Source: Evansella sp041820985
GTDB taxonomy: Bacteria > Bacillota > Bacilli > Bacillales > Salisediminibacteriaceae
Assembly: GCF_041820985.1 (NCBI RefSeq)
Contig: NZ_JBGUAU010000006.1
Span: forward strand, 147,095-211,094
DNA length: 64,000 nucleotides
Direction: 5' to 3'
A program made the position numbers and the translations under genes. Positions 8,294 to 15,979 of the stretch are shown in pieces (the stretch's first letter is position 1; each line of letters starts with the position of its first letter). The notes under the pieces were generated by a model that was not told where the DNA came from, did not search any database, and saw nothing but the letters and a program-made list of their open reading frames with translations.

Positions 8294-8980
8294 CTACTTA
8301 ATACATAATTTTGTTTGATATTTCCTAATTAAGTGATCCATTGTTATTTCTTCCGTATTGATTACATGCCAATCCGCTTGTTTTACTCCTTGATGGTTTC
8401 CAACCCCTACTGAAAACATAGATGCTCTTTTTATCGCTTTTATACCAGCTTCACTATCTTCTATTACAATACATTTATGGTGTGAAATCCCAAGATAATC
8501 AGCAGCTTTCATAAAAATTTCAGGATTAGGTTTCAATTCTTTTATTTTTCTAATATCAACAATATGATCAAATAAGTGGATGATCTCTAAGTTCTCAAGC
8601 GTAGTGCGTGCGTTCGAACTCGAAGAAGCAACTGCTATCTTTATGTTCTCTTTTTTTAAGGACATCAAAAAAGAATACATCCCAGGTAAAATATCTTCTT
8701 TTGTTAATGTAGAGATCAATTGTTGAAAATACAGATTTTTACGTATTCCTAATTGCTCTTTCTCCAACGATGAGTAATGTTTATTAGTTTGATTTACAAG
8801 TGCTTCTATTAAAACAGCTCTATTTTGTCCTTGATATTTTTGATTCATCTCTTCAGTAAAAGGAAGGCCTTCTTCATCAGCAACTTGTTTCGTAGCGTGA
8901 AAATGAAATTTTACTGTGTCTGCTAAAACTCCGTCTAAATCAAAAATAACCGCATGAAATGGTTGCTTCATATTTATCAT
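8294..8980 (-). CDS. HAD-superfamily beta-phosphoglucomutase-like phosphatase/mutase
   Basis: The protein is 228 aa. HAD motif I DLDGVLADT holds the nucleophile Asp and the acid/base Asp; a helical cap follows. Motif II is ASSSS, motif III the Lys in KELKPNPEIF, and motif IV EDSEAGIKA. This set is typical of beta-phosphoglucomutase, which converts beta-glucose 1-phosphate to glucose 6-phosphate. No maltose phosphorylase or trehalose gene is adjacent, so a broader sugar-phosphate phosphatase role is possible. AAAGGGG precedes ATG 8980. It lies downstream of cvfB on the same strand with a 55-base gap. Confidence 0.82.
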   Translation of the reverse strand: MINMKQPFHAVIFDLDGVLADTVKFHFHATKQVADEEGLPFTEEMNQKYQGQNRAVLIEALVNQTNKHYSSLEKEQLGIRKNLYFQQLISTLTKEDILPGMYSFLMSLKKENIKIAVASSSSNARTTLENLEIIHLFDHIVDIRKIKELKPNPEIFMKAADYLGISHHKCIVIEDSEAGIKAIKRASMFSVGVGNHQGVKQADWHVINTEEITMDHLIRKYQTKLCIK

Positions 8981-9035
8981 TTATCCCCTTTCACGGTACT
9001 TCCACTTTTGCAGGGATAGTCACTCTTACCTTCAC

Positions 9036-9890
9036 TTAATTATTTAAGTAAGTTTTTCCATCTTTCTGTTTAATTTTATCCTCTTTCATGAGTTTTCCTA
9101 ACGCGCGCTTGAAAGCTGCTTTGCTTATTTTAAATATATCCCGAATTTCATCTGGATCACTTTTATCATGAAACGGCATAACACCGTTATTTCCCTCTAA
9201 ATATGTGAGAATCAACGTTGCGTCATCATCTATTCCTTCTTGTTTTAATGGGCGTAAAGAAATATTGATTGTACCATCATCCTTCACCTCGATTATTCGC
9301 CCTTTTATCCATTGACCTAAACGAGGTTCTTCCTTTCTTTCTGAATGATGAATAAAACCTCGAAAACCTTCTTCCGTAATAACGAAAGAACCTACTTTTG
9401 TAGATCTATAAACACGACCACTTGTCTCATGATGTACAATTGATTTTTGGGCAATGTCTCTCTCTTGTTCAATTATTTCTTCTGTAACAGGCTTAGCTAG
9501 TAGGCGGCCTTTTTTATCCACTTCTAATGTTACAAACAATTCATCACCCTTTTGTGGCCAAACTCCTTCTAAAAGAGGAAGATCATCTTTTGAGACTAAA
9601 ATCTCTTTTTGTATACCAATATCTACAAAGACTCCTAAGTGTTTTACGGACTCCACTACCTCTGCCCAATCGTAGGTATTGATTTGGATATCTGGTATGC
9701 TCATGGTAGCAATAAGTTGCCCTTTTTTATCTTGGTATAAGAATACTTCGAGCTCTTGATCTACATCTAAATCCCCGTCTGCTTCGTTATTGTGGAGTAA
9801 TATCTCTTTGCTTTCCTTAAACAATACATAGCCTGACTCAATTTTTCTCAAAACTTTCATTGTATGTACTGTTCCTGCGTGTAAAGTCAT
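9036..9890 (-). CDS. cvfB: CvfB/YitL family S1-domain RNA-binding protein
   Basis: This 284-aa protein is built of tandem S1-like barrels and a C-terminal winged helix. The S1 repeats are seen at WAEVVESVKHLGVFVDIGIQKEILVSKDDLP and VGSFVITEEGFRGFIHHSE; the end, DPDEIRDIFKISKAAFKRALGKLMKEDKI, is the winged-helix RNA-binding segment. Length fits B. subtilis YitL (about 298). The Staphylococcus CvfB orthologue affects virulence-factor expression through RNA; here the role is presumably general post-transcriptional control. A short inverted repeat (ATAAGG-TTTT-CCTTAT) at 9924-9939 lies in its leader. Confidence 0.9.
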   Translation of the reverse strand: MTLHAGTVHTMKVLRKIESGYVLFKESKEILLHNNEADGDLDVDQELEVFLYQDKKGQLIATMSIPDIQINTYDWAEVVESVKHLGVFVDIGIQKEILVSKDDLPLLEGVWPQKGDELFVTLEVDKKGRLLAKPVTEEIIEQERDIAQKSIVHHETSGRVYRSTKVGSFVITEEGFRGFIHHSERKEEPRLGQWIKGRIIEVKDDGTINISLRPLKQEGIDDDATLILTYLEGNNGVMPFHDKSDPDEIRDIFKISKAAFKRALGKLMKEDKIKQKDGKTYLNN

Positions 9891-10078
9891 AATTAGCCTA
9901 CTTTCAATATCATAATTTATTATATAAGGTTTTCCTTATTATACCTTAACCAAACACAATATTAAACTTTTCAACAGCAATACAATGGTTCTAACTAAAA
10001 TATCTCCATTAGTCTTCTATGGAGCAAGTGTTCTCTTACTTAACTGTCTACCCTAAAACCACATAATCTCATTTTATT

Positions 10079-10100
10079 TGATATGAAGTGATTCATATCA
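10079..10100. promoter_or_regulatory. Perfect inverted repeat, possible operator upstream of the copper lipoprotein
   Basis: TGATATGAA and TTCATATCA (nine-base perfect arms, four-base spacer GTGA) lie 87 bases before the lipoprotein start. No T-run follows, so it is not a terminator. It does not match the Fnr, CsoR or Fur consensus that I know. The remaining 9891-10186 interval is AT-rich promoter DNA. Confidence 0.4.
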
Positions 10101-10186
10101 CCTCATTTCCCCCTAACAATCATTACAATTAGGTTATGTTCATGAAACATATCTGAGTTACATTTAACCATTAGGGAGGAATAAGT

Positions 10187-10540
10187 ATGAGGATAAGAAT
10201 GATATTTATTTTGTTATCTACGATTTTGTTTTTAACAGGATGTGGAGGTGGGAATGAAGGTAGTACAAATAGTGATAGTACTGATACTAACACTGTAACA
10301 ATCGTAGCTTCCGATTGGAAATTTGATAAGGACGAATATAAAGTTCCTGCAGGGAAAGTTACGATAAAATTAAGCAATGAACAAGGTTACCACGGAATAA
10401 AGATAGATGGAACAGATGTAGATATTAGTGGTGATGGTTCCTTTACTACTACACTCGAACCAGGAGAATATAGAATATGGTGTAGTATTATGTGCGGTAC
10501 AGGTCATGACGATATGATCTCGTATCTTATCGTAGAGTAA
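10187..10540 (+). CDS. Small lipoprotein with a cytochrome oxidase subunit II-like (CuA-type) cupredoxin domain
   Basis: The protein is 117 aa. A lipoprotein signal ends in LTGC (Cys about 19), a Ser/Asn/Thr linker follows, and then a cupredoxin of about 80 residues. The metal motif WCSIMCGTGHDDM provides two Cys, a His and a Met spaced as in the CuA centre of cytochrome c oxidase subunit II, and YHGIKIDG offers the upstream His. The subunit II glutamate between the two Cys is replaced by Ile-Met. No transmembrane hairpin and no other oxidase subunit are present, so this is a free-standing copper lipoprotein, perhaps for copper delivery or electron transfer. GGGAGG precedes the ATG. Confidence 0.82.
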   Translation: MRIRMIFILLSTILFLTGCGGGNEGSTNSDSTDTNTVTIVASDWKFDKDEYKVPAGKVTIKLSNEQGYHGIKIDGTDVDISGDGSFTTTLEPGEYRIWCSIMCGTGHDDMISYLIVE

Positions 10541-10546
10541 AAATGT

Positions 10547-10655
10547 GAGGCTGGAACACTACTAACATGTTAAGATGAGAATCCAAACGTCTTTCTACTT
10601 TACATTGTTCGGATTTTCCAGAAAAAAGAACAATTTTGTTCCAGCCCCATTTTTG
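10547..10655. repeat. Second GGCTGGAACA inverted-repeat element; bidirectional terminator
   Basis: GGCTGGAACA (10549-10558) and TGTTCCAGCC (10637-10646) are perfect arms enclosing about 78 bases with an inner GAATCC/GGATTT stem. ATTTTTG follows on the forward strand and ATTTTTA on the reverse, so it can end both the cupredoxin gene and the convergent MOSC gene. Read on the reverse strand, GGAACAAAA...AAATCCGAACAA matches the element at 1711-1860. Confidence 0.75.
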
Positions 10656-10666
10656 TTATATAAAAG

Positions 10667-11101
10667 TTATTTAAATTTTACAGAGTCACCAGTATGTATT
10701 TCTCCATTTGTTAGTACTTTTCCAAACGCTCCACCACGCCAATCAGAAAACATGGCGTCTTTCAAGCCTGGTAATGCTTCATCCATTCTTTCGCAAGGTT
10801 TTGTTTCACCACAAATTTCAATTTCGCAGTCACCAATTTGCAGAATTTTCCCGCGACTATTTTTAAGATCTATCCCTTTAATCATTAAATTTGCCCTTCT
10901 TGTAGCAGGATCAAGGTCTGCATCAAGTGATCTCATTAACTCTGTCCATATTTCTTCCTGGATAATTGTTACTTGTCTTTTTCCACCTTGGTCCGCATTT
11001 GTAGCTATTCCTTTGTTTTCAACTAACGTAACTTTATTAGTTGCATCCATCGGCCCACGTTTCATACGTTTTATCCAAATTGATTTAACTTGTCCATCCA
11101 T
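10667..11101 (-). CDS. MOSC-domain protein
   Basis: This 144-aa single-domain MOSC protein (MOCO sulfurase C-terminal type) carries the invariant Cys block CGETKPCERMDEALPGL, preceded by ARRANLMIKGIDL and DCEIEI. Standalone MOSC proteins such as YiiM/YflK are thought to bind the sulfurated molybdenum cofactor or act on N-hydroxylated substrates. No molybdopterin synthesis gene is nearby, but a molybdenum hydroxylase operon lies at 43.6-47.2 kb. The only upstream sequence is an AT-rich gap, so it is probably its own unit, ended by the repeat at 10547-10655. Confidence 0.88.
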   Translation of the reverse strand: MDGQVKSIWIKRMKRGPMDATNKVTLVENKGIATNADQGGKRQVTIIQEEIWTELMRSLDADLDPATRRANLMIKGIDLKNSRGKILQIGDCEIEICGETKPCERMDEALPGLKDAMFSDWRGGAFGKVLTNGEIHTGDSVKFK

Positions 11102-11277
11102 GAATAATTCCTTCTTTCAATTTTTACTCCTATTAAAAGACAAATGGAAAATCATCTTTATTATCAAATAGGATTCTTATTAATATATCCTCTATTTCTT
11201 CTGTTATCTATACTATATTAGCATGGGGAATACATGAAAATAAAGCACATAACTATAAAAGAAAATCACTGAATAAA

Positions 11278-11307
11278 AAAACATGTACCAAAACTAGTAC
11301 ATGTTTT
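11278..11307 (-). terminator. Terminator of the DUF2187 gene
   Basis: AAAACATGTAC pairs perfectly with GTACATGTTTT around an eight-base loop and runs into a T-stretch on the reverse strand, ten bases after the stop at 11318. Confidence 0.88.
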
Positions 11308-11317
11308 CATATAATAA

Positions 11318-11515
11318 TTATTTGTTCACAACCTTGTATTCCTTATGATTTAAAACTGTTCTTGCAAGGGTTCCATCCTTTTGCTGCATATTTAATTCTA
11401 CTGCAACAGAATTATTATATACAGCAATTACTTTTGCTTGCTCTCCTTTTAAATCCCCTTTTGTTACTTGAATAACATCATCTACATTTACTACAACTGC
11501 TTCATTTTCTGACAT
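11318..11515 (-). CDS. YkvS-like small protein (DUF2187, KOW-like)
   Basis: This 65-aa acidic/basic protein reads VVVNVDDVIQVTKGDLKGEQAKVIAVYNNSVAVEL and ends LARTVLNHKEYKVV. The GDLKGEQAKVI element followed by two beta strands is the KOW-like pattern of the DUF2187/YkvS group. ATG 11515 is chosen over GTG 11524, since AGAGGAG lies eight bases before it and overlaps the GTG. Function is unknown; a nucleic-acid or ribosome contact is only suggested by the KOW-like shape. Confidence 0.8.
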   Translation of the reverse strand: MSENEAVVVNVDDVIQVTKGDLKGEQAKVIAVYNNSVAVELNMQQKDGTLARTVLNHKEYKVVNK

Positions 11516-11666
11516 TCTCTTCACTCCTCTTAATTAATATTTACTTATGTAAAAAAATCATTCACCTAAATAGGATTGATAAATTTTTGCATAAAAACAT
11601 TCAAGTTTCTATCTTGGTACATACAATAATAGTGGTTAATGGAAGGGAGTGATTTCTAGTGAATAA

Positions 11667-11774
11667 TTACGACTCCTTTGGGTTGCTACATTCACAACAT
11701 TCCACCATCCTTGGTTTTTTATTTCGACCAATACAACCTTCAACAAATGTAAGTAATAAAGTTGGATTGTGGGG
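11667..11774 (-). other. Open fragment in a 420-base gap, possible gene remnant
   Basis: Between the DUF2187 and helicase genes the reverse strand stays open for 36 codons and reads FVEGCIGRNKKPRMVECC, then ECSNPKES before TAA. It is rich in Cys and has a natural-looking C-terminus, but no start codon or ribosome site was found. A GGGGTCA/TGACCCC hairpin at 11771-11796 lies just upstream. It may be the end of a deleted gene or chance. The rest of 11516-11936 is AT-rich with nothing recognised. Confidence 0.2.
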
Positions 11775-11936
11775 TCAATTAAGTTAAAATGACCCCTATT
11801 TCTTTTTGTACTTTTTAGAATTAATACGGGATTAAATACTGCCGAATAGCTACTTAGAAATACTCTAATAATTAAAATAACATACTTGCTGATCATTTTG
11901 GTTAGATTATTGAAACTTATTTTTTCTACTTTCAAT

Positions 11937-14492
11937 TTATTGATACATATCCCTAGATCGCCTATTTTTGGCAATATGACATCGGTCACAAATAGCAAAC
12001 GCGAAGTGTATAGCCAATTTTTTCCCGCAGTGTCTGCATTTCTTTGTCATTTTCTTTACTTCTGTTTGTAAAAACTCGTGCACTCCATCACTGATCTCTT
12101 CTCTTATTCGTTCCCAATATATTGCCTCTGTTCTTCTATCTAACCTGTATAGAAACAATAGATGAAGTCCAATGGATCGATATGACAGCTCAAGATCTTC
12201 TAAGTTCTTCGACTGAATAAAAGGTTCAGGAAATTCCACTCTTCGAACAATTGCATACATCGTCGACTCCCATTGTTCAATAAGTTTTGGCTCTTTTTTT
12301 GAAAAAGGTAAATGTAGAAATCCATATAAGTCCATCATAGAAAATCGAACTTCTATTTCTGTGCCTTTAATTACATCATATAATTCTCGTTCTTCAGCAA
12401 GGGAAGCTTTTTTCGTGCCTTTTGGACTTTCAAATTTATCCCACAACTCAAAGAACGTTCCTAAATCGCGATAATATTTCTGAAATCGTTCAAATATGGC
12501 ATTTGTAGGAGCAATAGCAAAAATATAAATCTGTCGGTCTTCTTGTTGAAGTAGATCTCTCATTAATTTAATATCGGACGTAAAAGCAACTTTACCTATA
12601 TTATATATTCCTTGTCTACCTGCTCTTCCAGCAATTTGTTTCACTTCTTGCGATGTTAACCTTCTTCTTCTATTACCATCAAATTTTTGATTTTCTAGAA
12701 ATACGATCCTTTGTATTGGTAAATTTAGCCCCATTCCAATTGCATCAGTTGATACAATAACATTCGTTTCCCCTGAAGTAAAGCGCTGAATTTGTTTTTT
12801 TCTTGTCTCAGGTGGCATACTTCCATAAATCATACTAACACGGTGACCATTATTTTCTAAAGAAGATGCAGTTTCCAATACCTTTTTTCTCGAAAAGCAG
12901 ACAAGGGCATCCCCTTTTTTCGTTTGCTTTATATTAAATTCTTTTCTTTCCACTTTTAACGGTATATCTCTGGAGTATTCATGAATAATTACTTCTGAAT
13001 CACCTAGAAGTTGAAGAATCATTTCCTTGACGTTCTTACTACCAATGATATGAACCTCATTTGCTTTTGCTTTTGTAATTGCTTTATACCATGAGTATCC
13101 TCTATCTTTATCAGAAATCATTTGCGCTTCATCAATAACAATAACATCATAGAATTCTTTTTCATAAAACATTTCAACAGTACACGAAATATGATGGGCA
13201 CCTTCCGCTTCTTTTTCTTCTTCACCTGTTTTTAAAGAACATGGTATGTTTTCTTCATTTAGTTTATCATAAACCTCTAATGCTAGAAGCCGAAGAGGTG
13301 CTAAATACATGCCACTTTTGGCATTCATCATCGATTGAAGTGCATTATGGGTTTTTCCTGTATTTGTTTCTCCAATATGTAAAACATATTTAATATTTCT
13401 ACCTAACGGCAAGCTATATTCCCGTCCAAAAATATCCTCTAGCATCCTTATTTCCGCTTCTTTCTTACGGATTACCTGTAATTCATGTTCTACCTCGATC
13501 TTTTGTCTATCGTTGATGTCTTCATTATACTGTTGTTTATGGACAATTGTATCAAATCGTAATTCAGAAAGTTTAAGTAAATGAACGATATACTCATCAA
13601 ATAAATTACTCTTTAAATTCCTTTCAGTTTCATATAACAGCTCTTGAGCATACTCATGAAACAGTGGAAAAGTAATAGCTTCTTGAAAGACAGACATATA
13701 TTCTTTTATTATATTATCTGGTAGTTGTTGAAATAATATTTCACTAATCTCTTCTTCTAGATACGATATCAATATCTGATTATATACATCTTCATATGTT
13801 TCATATTCCCAATACATTGTTTTATAAACGTTCCCTGTTAGTTCATATGAGAAATCAGAAAATAGTTTATAATCATCACTATGAAAACGTCCAATTTGCT
13901 TTAATTTATCTCCGTACTTTTCCGAGTACTCTATGTCATACTTTTCATTTTGAATATCTCTTGATAACTGATCTGCTATTCTTTTTCTCACATTTACATA
14001 GTAGTCTAAATAGTTGTTATCTAGTTGTTGTTCTACAAATTGAAATATTTTTTCATACACTATCCGTTTCTCGTTTTCTCTTTTTTCTTCCCCTTCCTTT
14101 TTCAAATAACTGACTCTAGCTTTCTCATATAGTTCCTGCCACTTTTTCTCATCCTGTAAAAATCTCTCGTCGAGCCAATCCTTTACAGAAAACGGGTTAT
14201 AAAATCTCATTTCATTTCTAAATAACGTATTTAATTCTTTTCTTGATATATGTTCGATGTCTAAACCAAGATCCGTTAAATAAACTTTCTTTTCTTTTTT
14301 GGAAATATCATTTGTCGCTTTATTGATCCAAATATTAGTCCAAATTTGATCTATATATTCTTTTCTGTCCATAAGATAATTTGAATAAGAAGGCAATGTT
14401 TCTTTATTACCTAAATAATTTACTACATCATCCATTACCTTTTGCTTTGTTTGCTCTAATGCTTTTGGGTATATTTCAGCTAGCTTACTCAT
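11937..14492 (-). CDS. Suv3-like superfamily 2 RNA helicase with C-terminal zinc-finger
   Basis: The protein is 851 aa. A helical N-terminal region of about 360 residues precedes the motor. Walker A is GETNTGKT (about 372-380), then APLRLLALEVYDKL, Walker B VIDEAQM (about 450), ISCTVEM, and domain 2 with STDAIGMGLNLPI and QIAGRAGRQG (motif VI). The GETNTGKT/DEAQ/QIAGRAGR set is typical of Suv3, the mitochondrial degradosome helicase, rather than bacterial DEAD proteins. A four-Cys ribbon, CRHCGKK...CDRC, closes the protein. ATG 14492 has AAAGGAG five bases upstream and is preferred over TTG 14507. It lies 23 bases downstream of the gerB-type gene, so read-through is possible. Confidence 0.85.
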   Translation of the reverse strand: MSKLAEIYPKALEQTKQKVMDDVVNYLGNKETLPSYSNYLMDRKEYIDQIWTNIWINKATNDISKKEKKVYLTDLGLDIEHISRKELNTLFRNEMRFYNPFSVKDWLDERFLQDEKKWQELYEKARVSYLKKEGEEKRENEKRIVYEKIFQFVEQQLDNNYLDYYVNVRKRIADQLSRDIQNEKYDIEYSEKYGDKLKQIGRFHSDDYKLFSDFSYELTGNVYKTMYWEYETYEDVYNQILISYLEEEISEILFQQLPDNIIKEYMSVFQEAITFPLFHEYAQELLYETERNLKSNLFDEYIVHLLKLSELRFDTIVHKQQYNEDINDRQKIEVEHELQVIRKKEAEIRMLEDIFGREYSLPLGRNIKYVLHIGETNTGKTHNALQSMMNAKSGMYLAPLRLLALEVYDKLNEENIPCSLKTGEEEKEAEGAHHISCTVEMFYEKEFYDVIVIDEAQMISDKDRGYSWYKAITKAKANEVHIIGSKNVKEMILQLLGDSEVIIHEYSRDIPLKVERKEFNIKQTKKGDALVCFSRKKVLETASSLENNGHRVSMIYGSMPPETRKKQIQRFTSGETNVIVSTDAIGMGLNLPIQRIVFLENQKFDGNRRRRLTSQEVKQIAGRAGRQGIYNIGKVAFTSDIKLMRDLLQQEDRQIYIFAIAPTNAIFERFQKYYRDLGTFFELWDKFESPKGTKKASLAEERELYDVIKGTEIEVRFSMMDLYGFLHLPFSKKEPKLIEQWESTMYAIVRRVEFPEPFIQSKNLEDLELSYRSIGLHLLFLYRLDRRTEAIYWERIREEISDGVHEFLQTEVKKMTKKCRHCGKKLAIHFAFAICDRCHIAKNRRSRDMYQ

Positions 14493-14515
14493 ATATACTC
14501 CTTTCAAAGAATCAA

Positions 14516-15754
14516 CTATGATTTTGATGAATCACTCTGACTCTCACCATCTCGATTACCTTGTTTTTCCTCCGTTTTAGTTTGTTCTTTGTCATACTGT
14601 TCGTCTTTTGGATTTTGCTGTCCGCTATCCTCTGTCTCATCCTTACACTGGTTGTTTTTCTCCATGTTATTAATTGTATCATTCTTCATTGTTTTGCTCT
14701 TTACAATAATAAACATAAACAACAAAATCATCAATTGAAACAATAAGCCTAAAGTACTCCAAGTGTATATATTAAACTCAAAGTGGTCTGCTTTATCTGT
14801 AAATAAAGTAATGGATAGTATTCCCGCTATAATACTTAGAGGTATCTTTGTGAATTTTGTTTTTACGCCTGAAATCAAGGAGAGACTTCTGTTTAACCCA
14901 TAGATAAGTAACGAAAATTTTGCAAATAACGTTGGGAAATACAATGCAACTAGAATAAAATCCAGTCGATCCAAAAAGTCTGTTAAACGAATTTGCTGAA
15001 CCAATGTATAAGATGGGTATGCTGAATAACGAACAATTTCTGGTCCTAATACAGCTATTTGTGAAAATATTATTACGAAAAGAAGAAAAACTCCTGATAA
15101 ACTTCCATATAAAATAGAACTTTTCATTTTATTTATAGGTTCAATAAATCCAATAATTAAAAATAGAACGACGATTTCACCAACCCAGTTTAAGCCAATA
15201 AAAGTAGATTGTAAAATAGAAGGTATCATCTCTAACCCAATAATAGGTTCAAAGTTTTCGACTTCAAACTGTGAAATTAAGGAGATAGGAACAAATAATA
15301 TGACACCAATAAAAAGAAAATAGTATAGCTCTGTAAAACGAGCAATTACTTCTACGCCCCCCCATGTTATATAAAGACTTGTTAATATAATTAACATGGT
15401 AATAATATAAAGAGGGGTCAGAGGGAGCAAGGTAACTTCAATAAATCCAGAGACAAACCTTAAATCCCGTAACAATAGATGAAAAATATAAATAAACAGT
15501 AATAAAGCTAATATCTTTACCTTCCAATTAGTTTGTTCTGTTGTTAATTTTTCTTTAATAGAGTCCGTGCTTTTTGCTAAAAAAAAGCTAAAGTATATGA
15601 TGACGAACACATACAATGATAATAGAATAGGAACCAGCCAGGTATTTTGTAATGCTAAATCAATAAGAGATTGAGGAAGAGCAACTATACTACTTGTGAC
15701 AATGATATTTCCAGCTAGGAATGCTCCTTGTCTAGGAGAGATTGTCATTTTCAT
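14516..15754 (-). CDS. Spore germinant receptor B subunit (GerAB/GerKB-type permease)
   Basis: This 412-aa APC-like membrane protein has about ten transmembrane helices (residues about 10-350), beginning ISPRQGAFLAGNIIVTSS, the typical GerAB start. It is the presumed nutrient-binding subunit of the inner spore membrane receptor. Unusually, the last 55-60 residues are a highly charged Lys/Glu/Asp/Gln/Ser tail. GerAB proteins are usually about 360-370 aa and end soon after the last helix. The start overlaps the D-subunit stop (ATGA), showing translational coupling. Gene order A-C-D-B matches B. subtilis yfkQRST. Confidence 0.93.
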   Translation of the reverse strand: MKMTISPRQGAFLAGNIIVTSSIVALPQSLIDLALQNTWLVPILLSLYVFVIIYFSFFLAKSTDSIKEKLTTEQTNWKVKILALLLFIYIFHLLLRDLRFVSGFIEVTLLPLTPLYIITMLIILTSLYITWGGVEVIARFTELYYFLFIGVILFVPISLISQFEVENFEPIIGLEMIPSILQSTFIGLNWVGEIVVLFLIIGFIEPINKMKSSILYGSLSGVFLLFVIIFSQIAVLGPEIVRYSAYPSYTLVQQIRLTDFLDRLDFILVALYFPTLFAKFSLLIYGLNRSLSLISGVKTKFTKIPLSIIAGILSITLFTDKADHFEFNIYTWSTLGLLFQLMILLFMFIIVKSKTMKNDTINNMEKNNQCKDETEDSGQQNPKDEQYDKEQTKTEEKQGNRDGESQSDSSKS

Positions 15755-15972
15755 TGACTTATTATCCTTTTCGTAAACCTTCCAAAGAAGTAATACAGGA
15801 AGGTTGTATAACCTGAGATTACATGATCAAACAATAGTGAAAAGGAGCAAATTAAGGCTATCATCGATGTAGTCACGTACAACATTTTCACTTTTTTATC
15901 TTGATTCATCTCCTTGTGACCTAAATAATAGCCGCCTATAAGAAGTAACATAATAAATAAAATTTTTAGCAT
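15751..15972 (-). CDS. Small germinant-receptor D subunit (YfkS-like)
   Basis: This 73-aa protein has two transmembrane segments (about 3-18 and 30-50) joined by a short basic/acidic loop, and a basic end. It sits between the C and B receptor genes exactly as yfkS does in the B. subtilis yfkQRST operon. Such D subunits are known to modulate germination through their receptor. The start follows GGGAG, and its stop overlaps the B-subunit start by four bases. Sequence conservation is low, so the call leans on size, topology and position. Confidence 0.8.
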   Translation of the reverse strand: MLKILFIMLLLIGGYYLGHKEMNQDKKVKMLYVTTSMIALICSFSLLFDHVISGYTTFLYYFFGRFTKRIISQ

Positions 15973-15979
15973 ACATACA

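Noticed and set aside
10575..11171. 198-aa forward ORF
   Set aside because: It is antisense to the MOSC gene, which has clear conserved motifs, and starts inside the terminator repeat.
11636..11998. 120-aa reverse ORF
   Set aside because: It overlaps the end of the helicase gene in another frame, has no ribosome site and shows no coding character.
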